From assembly GCF_964199755.1 (NCBI RefSeq), contig NC_133901.1, positions 23,407,583 through 23,471,582 of the forward strand: a stretch of 64,000 nt of DNA. The letters run 5' to 3'. Positions 38,101 through 53,100 of this stretch are shown piece by piece; positions within the stretch are counted from its first letter, which is position 1; each line of letters begins with the position of its first letter. A program made the position numbers and the translations under genes. This DNA is from Larus michahellis. Taxonomy: Eukaryota > Chordata > Aves > Charadriiformes > Laridae. The notes under the pieces are model-generated. The model did not search any database. It was given only the letters and a program-made list of their open reading frames with translations, and had not been told where the DNA came from.

Positions 38101-41100
38101 AAATGTTTGGACTTTACTTTTTTCTGACAAAATTATAGTGCTTATGTGAAAGATTACTACTATTAAAATAGTGCTTCATGCTGTTATTTTAGAACAGACT
38201 TGTGACTTTTTTTACTAAGGTTGTATCTTTTAACTTTGTATGAAGAAGTATTAAACAAATACTTCCAGTTTCATTTCATCTATTATCATACTGCAAATAA
38301 TGACTGTTTAAATTTGCAAACTCAAATCAATGCATTGAACTTAACCCTTTTGTGGAGTACAGCTGATGAATGAATACTGAATAGCTGAGTTTGTTTGAAG
38401 TAGGAACTGCTGATCTTATTTTTAGATGAGTATTTAAATCACTAATTTAGAGCTATCCTTTGATCATTAGATCTGGTTCATGTTGTTGTTTGTTTCTATC
38501 TGGTAGATGACCATAAGGACTGTGGAGTGTTGGACATGCAAAAAAAGCTATATAAAATCAAGATATCAAGTATGAAATACATACTTATGCTGTCTGTCTG
38601 ATCTCTCTAATCCTGGGAAGTCTTTGAAATGGCCTATAACATTTATCAAACATTTGACAACTAGTGTTCCCAAAGAGGCTAAGTTGCTACAACTTTGGTG
38701 AAGTTAGCTGGCCAGGTAAAGAAGAAGCAGCAAGCCTCTCTGGGGAAGATGTAGTGGAAGTATCACAGCTTCTACTTTAATTTGTCAACTTTCGGGGTAA
38801 TTGGTTCATGTAGCTCTTCCCTGTTAGAGCATGAGGTTCCTCTGAAGGTCACGGGGACAATGCTGAAAACCTGACACTATTGCAGGGATAGAGGGTAATG
38901 TTTGTAGGAGGCATGTAAGAGGGATGGTCTGGGCTATTTCAGAAAGGGTGTGGGAAGAAAGGGTATGCATCACAAAAACAATGCTGCTTTTTTTTAACCT
39001 CACTTCTCTGAGAAACCTGTTCTAAAATGTCAGTCTGTTTTTAGAGGGTGGGTAATGTTTTGTGTATCGTTTGGGTGTATATTCAAGTTACTTGCAGAGT
39101 AGTCTTAAATACTTAAAGAAAACATTTTAAGTGTGACAACTCCTGTGTCTTGTTTAGTTTTGAGAACGGCCACCTTTCCTGTTGTTTTGGTCAGGAATTG
39201 AAGCTGCGCATACTGAGAGTTTTGCAATTGCTTCAACTTTTGCGCACTCACACAATTAGAAAATTAAAGCAGAGCAAGCATACTTTCCCCCCTTCTCTCA
39301 TACCCTCACTCAAATTAAATGTATAGGATACCATAGAAACTGCATCATGGTAATAAAGGCTGTTTTAAAAAAATAAAGTTCCTATACTCACATAGTAATA
39401 ATGAGTATAAATACTAAACCTCGGATCCTTCAAAACCTACCATCTAGGGCTTATGGCATATGGAATCTGTTGAAACAGTTTAAACCCTGAAGTACAGGTA
39501 AGGGAATGTGTAGAATTAGGTGACGGAGAAGAGTCTTAAAGATCACAAGTAGAAATCGGGTGCTTTGCCCCTTCATGAGTAAGTACTGCAAATATTTTGT
39601 AAAAGCAGTATTTGATGGTGAAATTGGATGCTAGGATTTGCTTGCCCTGCTGTGACAAATGGTCTTTCAACTTTAAATGTTTAGACCAGTACATGGTGCA
39701 CCAGTCAGTTGTTAAAGCAGCTTGGCCTGGAACAAAAAATGTGCAGCCACATACTTCTTAATGGTTTGATGTATTAATATTTATAAACTTAAATAGGTTG
39801 TGAATGAAGATATTTTCTCTGATTAATCTGTGGTTGTGTTTTTTGTTTTTTGTTTGTTTTTTTTTTTGTTTATAAGGTGTGCAAACAGATTTGGCTAGGC
39901 CTATTTGATGATAGATCATCAGCAATTCCAGACTTCAGGGATCCACAGAAAGTAAAGGAATTTCTACAGGAAAAATATGAAAAGAAAAGATGGTAAGATA
40001 GCTTTACAATTATAAAGATTGCTTCTATGACAAGAAGTGAAGATGGACTGTTATCCTCACATTCTTAAGTGTGCTTTCCTTCTTGTGTGCTTTTTGGACT
40101 AAATAGCACAGCTCGATAAAGGAAATAATTTCTGGACTTACTCAGAGGTTCTACAGGAAGCAGAGAAGACAAACTATTTAAAGAAGTTTCTCAATGCATA
40201 GTTCGTATTGGTGGAACAGAAATGGCTTAAGGGGCTGTCAACAGCAGCGTAAAGTAAGGGTTTTGCAGACTTTTGTTAGGAGGTGGAAGGCATATAGCTT
40301 TTATTTAATAAGTGCTATAAAATATTGATGACTTAAAATTCTAGTCTATTTTTTTAAAAAATCTGGTATATTTAAATAATGGCTCTTTTGCAAACTACTG
40401 ATAGAATTTGTTGCTGGGTCAGTGGTTAAAATAGCAAAGCTGAGATCTACCAGTACTCACACTTGAGTCTTATGAATGTTGAGCAGAACTTCTCGTGTTA
40501 AAGTTGTAAAAACCATTGCTCTCTTTGTAGGTATGTTCCTCCAGAGCAAGCAAAGGTGGTGGCATCAGTCCATGCATCCATATCGGGGTCCTCAGCTAGT
40601 AGTACAAGCAGCACACCTGAGGTGAAGCCACTCAAATCTCTCTTGGGAGAAGCTGCACCCACACTGCACTTAAACAAGGGCACACCTAGCCAAGTGAGTA
40701 ATGACACCACTGAAGAGTGCACAGAACTCTTCAGCAGTACTTTTTTCTCTTAGTGGCACAAGAATTCTTGCAGTAGCAACTGTTACCAAGTAATACGATC
40801 ACTAATGTCTTATGTATTTTGTTGAAGTATACAGGTGTTTGCAGATCAGGTTCTAAATTAAGCTTGTTTCTATTGACAAAATTGTATTTTTTAATGGTTG
40901 TTTTGTGTAAGCAGAATTTTCCAGTGTGATTGATAAGTTTAATTATGACTGTCTTTTGCTTAAATATCTCTGAAGTATGAAGCTAATGTGATATAGGTTC
41001 ATGTCTGTTTTTTTTAATTTGAAAACAATAAAATGCCTGATACCATTAGCAGTGAATATATGGATGAAAAGCATGCATGTTCATTATAACTTGCTGTGCA

Positions 41101-44100
41101 TTCTGTAAGTGTCTTACCAAGTGGCTTGGCTTTCAGGAGATGTCTGTATGCTGTTATGTAAAGTCAAACAACACTATGTAATAAGATTCTGGAGGAAAGA
41201 CAGTTTTTGAAAAAGTGTTTTACCTTTAGGATACAGGCAATTCTTGACTGGACCTCTTAAGACTCAAACACTAGAAATTTGCAGCCTTGCTATGAAATTC
41301 TTCAATCTTTCTCTTCCCTATACTGAATTCTAAAGATTTTTTTCAGAATGCAGGGAATAACTATTTTACAACTTGTAAAATTAAGTTTTATTGCTTATAC
41401 TTGTATGATATTTGCAGTTTTAAATACATAATTTTGAAGCTGCTTATATGCTGCTACATTATTCTTTGAGGCCATATTAATCCATGGAAATCTGCTGCAG
41501 AATTCATTTAAAAGCCACCATCGTAGCATAAACAGATCATCTTCCTCGTACTATAGGAGGAGGGGCTGTGCTGTATACAGCATCTTAAACTTCAGGAATA
41601 AATGGCTTATTTAAAAACATATGCTTAGTCTATCCTAGTATTTTGCAGAAGTCAGTTTGGTAAAATACCAGCTTTTTTGTATTGGCTAATTGAAATGTTG
41701 TTTGTAGTCTCCTGTTGTAGTTCGATCTCAAGGACAGCAGCAACAAGAAAAGAAACAATTTGACCTCCTCAGTGACCTTGGCTCAGATATCTTTGCTGCT
41801 GCTCCTCCTCAGTCAACTGCTACAGCAAATTTTGCTAATTTTGCACACTTCAACAGTCATACAGGTAAGTATTCTGAGCAGCATATCCCTTTTAAATGTA
41901 TAAAATGTAGTTTAATTTTTGATGACTTTAGACTAAACTTCATGAGGTATATGTAACTTCTGTCCCTTGAGAATATTGTATTGCTCAAGATTTCCTTTAG
42001 ATCTTTATAAAGAAAGCTTGAAGACATAACGGCTGATAATCTTGCTTTTTGAAGGGGGAGTTGCTGTAGCTATTTTCTATGGTGTGTATGATTAGACTGT
42101 TTCTGCCTGCTACTAGAACTTTAAACTCTTTGGGGGGGAGAGAGAGTGAGAGGATGAGTAACAGAATGTAGGGAGAAGCTGATATTAGACCTTCAATTTT
42201 CTTTCTGAAAATTATTAGGAAGAGCATTAATGGAAAGAAAGCAGACTCAGATTTTTAAGGGGGTTCAAATGGATTGACAGCAACTGTCAATTAGTTAAAA
42301 GAAACAAAGGCTTCCTCATTTTAAAGAATGACCTCCTCTTTTGTGTGTGTGTCTATTTGAAAACTGAATACTAGTCATGTGGGTAGTATTCTGTAGATTC
42401 AGGAAAATAAATGAGCTTTGAGTATATCTATTGACTGAGGCTGGGGGTAGGCCTTGAATTCTTGAATGACTTCAGTAAAATATATTGAGCCCTCAGGGTT
42501 TATTTTCAGCCAAAGAACTTGAGCCATAGAGTCTATCTTAAAGAAAAAGTTGATTCTGTGGTCACTGAAGTATGTTGTTGCTAACTTGCGTTGTAATTGT
42601 GGGAAAGTACCTTTGCCTGCCTTCTCTGAATGGGCTTTTCATCTAGTTTTTGAGAGAAACTGTGATGCTGCTAAGCTAACAAGAATGAGATATTTCTTGC
42701 AAATCAGTCCTGAAATTGTTAAAACCTGAGAAGTGTGATGGAGGGGATTTAAGACACACCTGAGGAGCTGAGCAAAGTATCAAGGCTTTCTCAAAGTTAA
42801 AGTTCAAAAAAGTATGTTGTGAAATAATTGGATGAATTCAGTAATACAGAGTAAGAATTATCATTGCAGGGTATTTTGTAAAATCCTTTACATAAGATAT
42901 CACATTAATCATCTTTTTGGTGGTATATTTAACTGGGAAAACTTGTGCTGACTGGCCAATGTTGTGCAGTCTTACTGAAGAGGCAGCAGATACTTAATCC
43001 TTTCTAATAACTTATTCTTTCCAAACTTGTTGCCGAATGATTCTGTATTTATATACACTTAATTACTCTTTGTGGGTTTCAGGAGATGAAAATTCCATTA
43101 AAGCAATATTTCAATACCACATTCCAACTCTCGGTAAAATTCCACTGCATCTCTGCTGGGTAATTTTTAAAAGCCTAAAAAGCAATATGAACAGTCCAGA
43201 ATAAATGTAATCTTACAAAAGAGTCTGTTCATTTCTGCTTGAAATAAGTGCTGAAAATCAAAATTGAGAGGAGTACTCAGCTGTAATGACTAGCTTTCTG
43301 TTTCAATAATTGACCGTTGTGGTAATTCCCTTTCTATAAGTTTTAGAACCCAAAACGGTTTCAGGGCTGGTAAATCAGTTTCTAAAAAAAAAAAACCAAC
43401 CCAAAAATCTAATTCTGAGTATGCAATAGCTGAATGTGTATTGCAGGCTGGTTTATCTGAACGTGTTTTCTTACTTGTTAGATTAAACACTTGTAAGGCT
43501 TGTTCTGTGTGCAGTAACCACAGGGTAGTGTTAACTGAAACTAATAATGAAATGTTAGACTCTTCCCTTTGGAATACAAGGAGGGTGAAGCACTCCATCA
43601 CCTTTGGCAAAAATGAGTTTGAAATGCTTGTTTAAGGAGCTGTATAAACATGTAACTATTGTTAGTAATCACACACTACAGCAGAGGATGGAAGAACTTG
43701 CACTGAGTCCAGCATTACTTGCTCAAAGTTTATGGCCCCGTATTCTTGTTTAAAGGCTTGGTTTTAGCTGTCCTTAAAGGGGATGGACATTTCTCTTTTC
43801 CTTTACCGACACTACAGTTAATGAAAGAAATCACTGAAGAGCACCAGCAAATTTCAGGTCTTTCAGTATAAGTTACTGTTTCCGGAATTAAGGCATAACT
43901 GCGTGCAGCAGCTGATAGGAAAAATATTAACATACTTGTGCTGTCATCTGTAAAGTGTAGATGTAAAGCTTGAAAATTATGCAGGCAGTGCCACTTTTGA
44001 TACGTTTCTTTTTTCTGAGTTTTCTAATATATTAAACTACCTCAGGACATGGTTGCATGTTGCAGGGGAAGCATGCTGACCTTACATTTACTGTCTGTAT

Positions 44101-47100
44101 TTCATTTACAAAGTTCCATAACTTCTGCAAAATGATGAGATTTTGAAGGTGATGGTAGATAACTGTTCTCTGTAGTTTACAGACTGGTAATAGGGACAAA
44201 AAACCCAAAACATGTTGGCATGTAAACGTTCTATAAACTAATGTAATGTAAGACCTGCATAAAAGATTTTAAAAAAGCGTAGTGACACAGCACAACTCTG
44301 TCAAGGGTAACAAGGGAGAAGAGTCTTTACCCAGAAGAAATAAAATAGTATGACATATTTATTGTCTTCTAGAGAATTATTTTCAATTTTGTAAATGAAT
44401 GTATGCGGACTGTATTTTTGGGTTGGCAATGTTTCGTGTTTTTATTCCACACTAGGTAGTGCAAACCTCACAGAAGAAACTATGCAAAGATTGTAGGGGC
44501 AGCTTGCATTGCCATGGCTGGTGCTGTCATATTTGAGCTAGCGTTAGCCCTCTAGCCTTTGTACTGCCCCATTGATCTGCAGCCGCAACAGTGGTTGTAA
44601 ATCTGTACCAATATACAGTGTACTGCACTTCCTTAACTTACTGTTGTTCTTGGGTTTCTGCGTGGAGAAATGAATTGTGGAATTGCTAATCTGCGTATTG
44701 TTCAGGTATGGGAAAGTACAAGTCTTTACCTTTTGTGCCACTTTTACAAAGGTTTAAACTTTACCACATAAAATAAAGCAAGATTAACATCTGAATACTC
44801 TGCAGAAGAGTCTTTATAGCTCTACTGTTTTAACATGGGCCTGCTTGCAAATCATACTTTCTGTGTCAGCTGATGCAATAAAATTAAGTGGCCTGTAATA
44901 TAATATGTTACAGTTTAATCTAGACCTAAAAAATACTTCATTTAAGGTTCTTAACATAGTATTCTGTTTGTGTGAGTGGTTAAAATGAAAAATTTTGTTA
45001 CAATTCTAGGAGTGACATTTATGTGCTTATTCCTATTTGGTCAACTAAACATCACTCTCCAAGTAGCCCCTATCCAATCGATGCATCAGGATGTAAGCAT
45101 CACTTATCATTTTAAAGCAAGATGCAATAGAATTCCTAATCTATTACTCTTAAAAAGCTACTGGTTTAAAACCAAAACAAATGAACAAAAAAAAAAAGTG
45201 GAATTTGGGAGTTGAAGTCTATAGAATGCTGTTTGAACTGATACAGATGGTATAGTAATAGAAACTATTTTTCCTCAGTCTTTGTTTTTCTTCTTGCATA
45301 CTTTAAAGGTGAAAACTTTAAAATTTTAGGATGTAACTTTCCCAAGACCTTGTTTTCTCATTGATTTTTTTTTTTTTTTTCCCCTTCTTGCTTGTTGACT
45401 CTAATGCTGTGGTGGGTTGACCTTGGGTGGCTGACAGTTGTCCACCGAGCTGCTCTCTCACTCCCCATCCTCAGGCAGGATGGGGGAAAAGATCATGAAA
45501 AATCTTGTGAGTCAATATAAGGACAGGGAGATCACTCACAAGTTACCATCATGGGTAAAACACTCAGCTGTTTTAATCAGGGAAGATTAGCTTAATTTAC
45601 TGACAGATAATTATAGAGTAGGATAGTGAAAAATAAAAACAAAACTAAAACCACCTTCACCCCTTCTTTCCAGGCTCAATTTCTTTCCTGACTCTTCTAC
45701 TTCCTCCCCCTGAGCAGTGCAGGGGGATGGGGAATGTGGGTTGCAGTTGGTTCATAACACTTCATGTCTGCCATTCCTTCCTCCTCATGCAGTTCCCCTG
45801 CTCCATTGTGGGGTCCCTCCCCACAATGGGATACAGTTCTTCAGACTTCAACGTGGGCTGTTCTTGTGGGCTACAGTTCAAGAACTGTTACAGCATGGGC
45901 CCTTTCCATGGGTTACAGTCCTTCAGGCATGGACTGCTCCAGCATGGGCCCCCCCAGAGTTGCAGCTCCTGCCAGAGAACCTTCTGCAGCATGGGCTCCT
46001 CACCGCTGGCCAAAGCCTCCTGCCAGGAGCCTGCTCCCCAGCATGGGTTTTCTACAGGCTCTAGCTTCCTTCAGGGCATCACTACCTGCTCTGGTGTGGG
46101 GTCCTCCATAGGTTGCAGTGTGGATATCTGTTCCACCGTGGTCCTCCACGGGCTGCAGGGGACAATCATCTTCTTCACCATGGTCTTCTCCATGGGCTGC
46201 AGGGGAATCTCTGCTCCAGTGCCTGGAGCACCTTCTCCCCCTCCCTCTTCACTGACCTTCACAGGGTTGTTTCTCACATTTTTCTCCCTCCTCTCTCTCA
46301 CAGTTGCTGCGCAGTGTTTTTTACCCTTTCTTAAATATGTTACCACAGAGGTGCCACCAGCATTGCAGGTGGGCTCAGCCTTGGGCAGCAGCAGGTCTGT
46401 TTTGGACCCAGCTAAAACTGGTTGTCAGAAATGGCGACAGCTTCTGATCTCTTCTCACAGGGGCCACCCTGCAGCCCCCAGCTACCAAAACAAGGCCACA
46501 GAAACCCAATATGCATGCACGCTTCCAATAAAAAGTGGTATCAAGTAGAGCCAAGTCTCACCCTCTGTCCCAGCATCCCTGTGAAGGGAAATACTTGTGC
46601 TTTCGGGTATATTATCGGCATTATGGAATGCAATAGTTTGTATAAAAATGTCCTTTTAGTTTCTAAATCTGTCATACCAATGCTTTCTTAATTTTACGAA
46701 GTGAAATAGTGCAACTTTTTATTAGCATTATCTGGCTATTAAGTAACAGTACTTAAACAATCATATAACTTTTTTTTTTATATACTTAACCTGCAAAATC
46801 CCCCCCAGAATAAACAAATCCTGACCCAAAAATATAACCTGTTGCATCTGTTATTCTAGAAGGTGTTTTGTGGGCTTTCTTTAGATAGTAACTCAAGTTA
46901 CTTATATAGACAAGTTTGTTTTCCATTTGATTAAAAACACTTTTTTCCCTTACTTATTGCTTGTAACAGTGTGTAAGACTTCCTGTGGAGTTTATCAGTT
47001 AAGCACGTGATTCCTGTTGAATTTATAGATGCTTGAATGTCCAGCTCTGAAATTAGATGGTGTTAACTTTTATTTTCTTCTGTAGTATGGCACAAAAGGG

Positions 47101-50100
47101 AGGTGAAAACTGAAATTCTATTTGAAATTTCCTTGGATTTTATTTTGTGGATACACTCTGAATACTCTCTTCTTGAGATTGGTATTGATTTTCTGTATTT
47201 CTGTACTGTTTTAGTTTTAAAAAAACCTGAATTTTCCAGTGAAACGAATTTATAAACCTAGCCAAAACAATTCAAGTGGTGCCAAACTAAATTCAGCCAA
47301 GGGAGAAGCACTTTGTATATGAGGAATTCAAATTGTCAGTATGTTACAAGAATGCTTTTCTAATTTTTATTCCCAGATAAATGTTCAGTTTTTCCACAAA
47401 TTCTAGTTTTGGAAGCTAGCACTTAGAATGATACCTGGGTTTGGGTTCTACATGTATACATCTGCTATTCTGTATTTTTTGGCTTTTTTTCCTTGACCAG
47501 CCACCACCGCAAACACTCTAGGGTTAAACTGAACTGGACTTTATCAGGTCATGCAGTTGTGAGTAGTAGCATGTGTGAGGAGGAGAGAAGTAGCATTAAC
47601 TGGTACAGCTCCGTGAAGGTGATTCATGAAAGCTTGTTCAAAGACAACTGTCAGTTCAGTTGTAGAATATCATGTATAATTTTTTAATGTAAAAAGAAAT
47701 TACAAGGTAGGATATAACCCGTGAAGGCTGTCATGACCATGAATTCAGTTAATACATCTGTTCTTGTATTTATTTCCCATATCCATTAACATGTTTTGTT
47801 CCTTTGCAATTTACAGCGCAGAACTCTGCAAATGCAGGTTTTGCAAACTTTGATGCATTTGGACAGTCTAGTGGCTCGAGTAATTTTGGAGGTTTCCCCA
47901 CAGCAAGTCAGTCTCCTTTTCAGCCCCAAAATACAGGTAGAACTCCTAGCACTTTTGATAAATACTGAATTGAAATAATCCTTACCTTTATGTTGGAAGG
48001 TACTTGAGTTTATTTCTTGCATCTGCCTGCTTTAATGCAATCAAGCCATCTGAAGCTCTGGGGAAACTCAAAATGAATTCCTTCTGTTTGGTGTTAATTT
48101 TTTTTTTTCCCCCTAATGCTACTCAGAAGTCTGATTTATGGCACTACGTGTTTGTTAGCTCTACACCTGAAAGAACTATGAAAAGAGTAAACCATACTGC
48201 TTTTGATAAATACTGGATTGACTCTTTATCTTGTGAGAGAAGTGTGTCAGTAGACCCAAAAGCACATCATGGTACCAAGAAGTGTGTGTCTATGTGTATG
48301 TGTGACGTATACACACACTTCAATATGTTTGACTTCATGTGTAGAGCCTATTGCTAAGATTTATTTTGCTTTCCTTTAATTTGATCATGCTTTAGAACTT
48401 CTGCTTGAGCTTACACTTGCTGTTTGTCTAGATCTCTGGCTGACTGACTTTCTTTTCCTTTTTTTTTTTCTTTTGAGTGTCGTGTCGTTTTAAACTTTTT
48501 TTCAAATTTTCTTTCTCCCTTCTTATGTTAACTTTAACCCACACACAATTTCTGGCTGTCCAGCGTTCAGAACGCTTTCATCTAGCTGCAGTTTTGGTGA
48601 ATTTACTTCAGCTTTTCCTCTCCAGGCTGTACACAGTAAGTTCCACACAGTGGAAAACTCAGCTTGCTTCATGTTATGCCATTGTAGTATAGCATTTTCA
48701 TTCCTGCTGTTGCATATGTTTTCACTTGATTATGCTATTAGAAAGTTGTGTGTTCTGTAGTATGAGTGGAATCCTCAACCAACTGTTACAAAATGGGATA
48801 CACTTAATGGAACAACTCATTTAAATTCAAGTACGTGGCCTGCCTAGATTAAATTGTCTGGACACTGAAGAGATGGAAGTTCATGGTTTCATCTTTGAAC
48901 TGAAGTTCGGTTGTGTGGATCTAAGTCAGAATTTTAAAACTGATTTATGTATCTCTGACATCAGTGAAGACTTGGTATGAAAAGAGCTGTGTTGTGTCTT
49001 CCCCCTCACCTCTTTCCTGACTGGATGTAGTCTAACAAATCTGAGAACAGAGAAACAAACTATCTCTCTAAACCTTGGCATGGAATCATACTGCTTCTGG
49101 AATTCTAGGCGCTGTTTTTTGCTTAGAACAATGACTGACACTGAAATGGTTAAATATTGTACCATTAAGTAAATGCAAACAGCAGCTATTCATTAGACAC
49201 GTATGACAGGAAAATGAGGCTTCTGTATTTTGAATATTAAAGATTCAGACAAATACTTATTTTTCTAGCAAAATATTGTTGAAATTACTTTAACATCTAA
49301 TAAATAGCATAAAGTTTTATAAAATCAAATTATGATTGTGATTTAAGCTGGTGAAGCTTGGGGGGGGTTTGTCCCTGTTCTGCAGACTGAAAAATATTTT
49401 AAAAATATATTTTTTCTGATGACACAATATAACTTTGAAGGAAATAGGAAAGGGTCTTAAACATGTGCTGGGGGAACATGTTGCCTCATGTAACCACAAA
49501 AAGGTGGGATCATTGTGCCATCAGTTACAGTTGGAGAGACTTTCTCTAGCTTTTGAGTGTTGACCATGTTTAATTTACTTTGTTGCAGGTGGAAGCGCTG
49601 GATCAGTGAATGCTAACTTTGCCCACTTTGATAACTTCCCCAAATCCTCCAGTGCTGATTTTGGAGCCTTCAATGCTTCTCAGAGCAACGCAACAGCAAC
49701 TGCAGCCAGTAAAGCTGCAGTGAATAAACCGAATCTCCAGTCAGCTGACAAATATGCAGCTCTTGCTAATTTAGATAACATCTTCAGCGCAGGGCAAGGT
49801 ATTAAACTTTATTCTTTGACATGCTTATTCTTCATGTGTAACTTGCCACAAGGATGGCTGTGCACGTCAAAATAGTAACTGTATTTCAAAATGTCCTATT
49901 CTTTAAGTTCCCAGTAGAATTTCACATCAGTGAAACCTCAATGTGTAAGACGTAGGTTTTAAGACTAACATCACTCCAAAAGGATGTCATCAGAAGACTA
50001 CTTTTTGGGAACCTACTTGCTGTCAAGATTAATAACTCTAAGTGGAAATATCTAAATAATTATTACTGCAATGATGAAAAAATATAAATGTATATTTTAT

Positions 50101-53100
50101 ATTTGTGCTAAAACCTATAGTGAAGGCTCTTGAATGGAGAACTACAGTTGTTGCAGAGAGCTGCCAGAGTAGGTTTCCTACTTCTCGGCCACAAAAAGAT
50201 TTGGCTTTAGTTTTTTTATAAACTACTAGCAGTGATACTTGGATTTAGTTGATTTTAAGTTAAGGAGAAAAAACTAGTTATTCTGTAACTTTCTTTTCTG
50301 TATAAAAATTTGCATTGGTTTGTAACTTAGAGCTTTATTCTGAAATGGATAATTTGCGGGTATGTGTTTTGTTAAATTTTCTAGTTGAAAATGATGGAAG
50401 TATTGAGTCCAGGGAAACCAGGAGCTGCAGAATATCTATAGAAGCATGACACTTTGCTAATAGCTAATAGCTTGTAAGACATTTATTATTTTTTTCCTGT
50501 ATGCCTTAGTGCGTATGTAACTTTCAAATCTGAAACTTAAACTGTCCGCGAACGTTAGTTTAGTTCTCAACAGCAGGGCAGAAAGTGAAACCATCTTAAT
50601 CACTTCTAATCTGGTTTCTTTCTTTCTAGGTGGTAGTGAGCAAGGAAGTGGCTTCAGTACAGTAGTGTCAGCATCAGCAGGTCCTGCATTGTCAGCCCCA
50701 AATCAGTCAAGTGCGTCTTCAGACAAGTATGCGGCTCTAGCAGAATTAGACAGCGTGTTCAGCTCCACAGCAACCTCTAGTAACGCATATACTTCCACCA
50801 GTAATGTTAGCAGGTACTTTGTTAGAAGTAGCTGACTTTCTACATTGACTTCAGCAATATGCAGAAAAGTAGCTCAAAGTTGTTTCTCAGTTATGGTTTT
50901 CTTTCTTATCTAACTGGGGAAATGTTGAATGAGTTTAGAGGTACTACTGAAACTGCATCCTTTGTTTTAAATAATAGCAGTACTGCCTGTTAAATATTAC
51001 AAGATAAAATTAAGAATACCTTCTGTCAGCAGAATGTTCTCTGCACCTGCCTAGTCATTATATGCTAAACCTGTTAGATGGTAACACTTTCCTGTACAGA
51101 ATATTTGCATGCATACTGAAAATCATAGCATCGTCCCTGGCAAAAAAAAAATTATTCAGATATTTGTAATGTAAATGGTGCCAACCACTTCTTTTTTAGA
51201 TCATTGAAGTAATAAATACCAAATGCCTGTTATAGCTCTGCTTGGTATTGCAAGTGCCCCTAAAGCTTCTGCTTTCCAACCTCTATGCTGATGGCCTCTG
51301 TTCAATATTTTTTCTCCTGCTGTTGGTGGAGGGGACTTTTCATTGCTCAGCACTAGTTATAGTCTCTGACCCTGGCGTCAGGGACTCAGTTCCTGGCATC
51401 AGTGAATTATATTGCGGTTTGCAAACTGCACGTAAGAATTCTTTTTCTAGTCTTTTACATGCCAACGATAATTTTAAGTTGTATTTAATTGTTAAACAAG
51501 CAATTCTGACTTCACTGAATGTATGAATTATTTTCAGCAATGCTTTTGGGACAGTACCCGTGGCTGCTACTGCACAGACACAGCCTGCATCTTCGAGTGT
51601 GCCTGCTCCATTTGGAGGTATATGACTGTTACTAACACCTTTTGTGGACTGTAAGCAAACATCTTACTAATTTTTAGTTGATAGTGCTATACTTTGACAC
51701 TAGTGATGTTGAAGCTACTAAAGGATGCCAAAAAAAGTACTACTGTTGTGATGCATTTCAAATTAAGCATTTTATTATAAATTTCTAAATTTTAATCTTA
51801 TTTTGGATATTTATGTATCTGTATAAAAGCTATATAAACTTATTGTGTGTCAGACTGGCTATTTTTAAAAGACTTTATTAAATAAGATGTTTTTAATCTT
51901 TCAGCAACACCTTCCACAAATCCATTTGTAGCTGCCCCTGTTGCCCCAGTGGCACCTTCAACAAATCCATTCCAGACCAATAGCCGAGGAGCAACAGGTT
52001 AGGAAAAAAACCCTGAGCATTTGAGAAACTTGCTTTAAAGACTTGCATTGATTCTTTTTTTCATAATGTGTAATTGGTTCCTTAAAGATTTTCTGTATTA
52101 TCTGTCTCTAGTCTTATTTGACATGTTGTGTGTTCGGTCAACGTAGAGTACAATATTTATGAATAGTTTGCAGAAATCAACTTTAAAGTTTTTTGGGGGG
52201 GATAAGTGATGCTTTTTGTTGGGCTGAGGACGTTAGTTTCCTGTTTCTGGCCCAATCCTAGGGTTTCAAATAGTGGCTATGAAAAAGTCAATGATCTGTT
52301 TAAGATATTCTGGTACTACCTGAGCTATTTGTAGTCTGTGTGTTACCAGTTGGGTACCTTCCAAGACTATAACCTTGGCTTTTAAGCGTGCTTCATCGCA
52401 TGTTGCCCTGAAATCAGGGATCTTGAAAGCCCTGCTGCTAAGCTGGTATGCTTGATTGTGGGGTTTTTTTTTTCTTTCTTTATTTTGAAGTCCTGAAAGC
52501 CCTCAAACACAAAAAGCTGGGGCTAGAACCAGGAAAGACAAGGCTCTTGGGCTGTTAGCCCCTCACCCATCCACTTATTCAGTACATTGGTGGTGTCCTT
52601 TATTTTCCTCTTCTGTAACAGTAAAGTATGTGTTTAAATATAATCTTTACACTCATTATTTACATTAATTTTTTGGGGGAGGATTCTATAGAACATAGTT
52701 CCATAGACAAGAACTTAATCACTTCTTAAAAAAGCCAACCTTTACTTTTCTTTAAAACACTGAACTTGGGTTTAGATGACTGTTATATTATGCTAATTTT
52801 CCTCTCCAAAGGCACTGCTAAATTTTTGCACTCTTATCTATTAATTCGACTTCCACAGACTTAAATCTCCTGATGTATGCATTTTAACATTGAGTTGTAC
52901 TTTGCTCTAAGTTTTAGGTAGATCTAATTAAACTGATCAGGCCGAGTTAAAAATGTATTGATCAAATTCATGTCCTCTGCTAAGATGAATTCTGTTTTCA
53001 GTCCCCTTTGAGATGTTATGCAGTTAAGCTTATTCAGCTATTTAATGTCCAAAATACCTTTTTCCTTATTTTAATCTCATTCTTAATTGTGCTATTTTGG

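Larger units (their letters stand above)
29121..39876 (+). other. AGFG1 intron 2
   Basis: This 10.8-kb intron is the largest in the gene. It contains an antisense solo LTR (31683-32272), an exon-like segment just after it (32425-32568), a two-copy 32-bp-period repeat (33068-33125) and a G-run (37876-37908). The rest is AT-rich with nothing recognisable. The acceptor follows a long T tract (TTTTGTTTATAAG). Confidence 0.88.
41865..47816 (+). other. AGFG1 intron 5
   Basis: This 6-kb intron contains one antisense solo LTR (45408-46515). The rest is AT-rich without recognisable features. It ends TTGCAATTTACAG. Confidence 0.88.

Noticed and set aside
45727-46548. 273-codon plus-strand frame
   Set aside because: It is a translation of the antisense LTR and its minisatellite, and does not resemble any retroviral or host protein.
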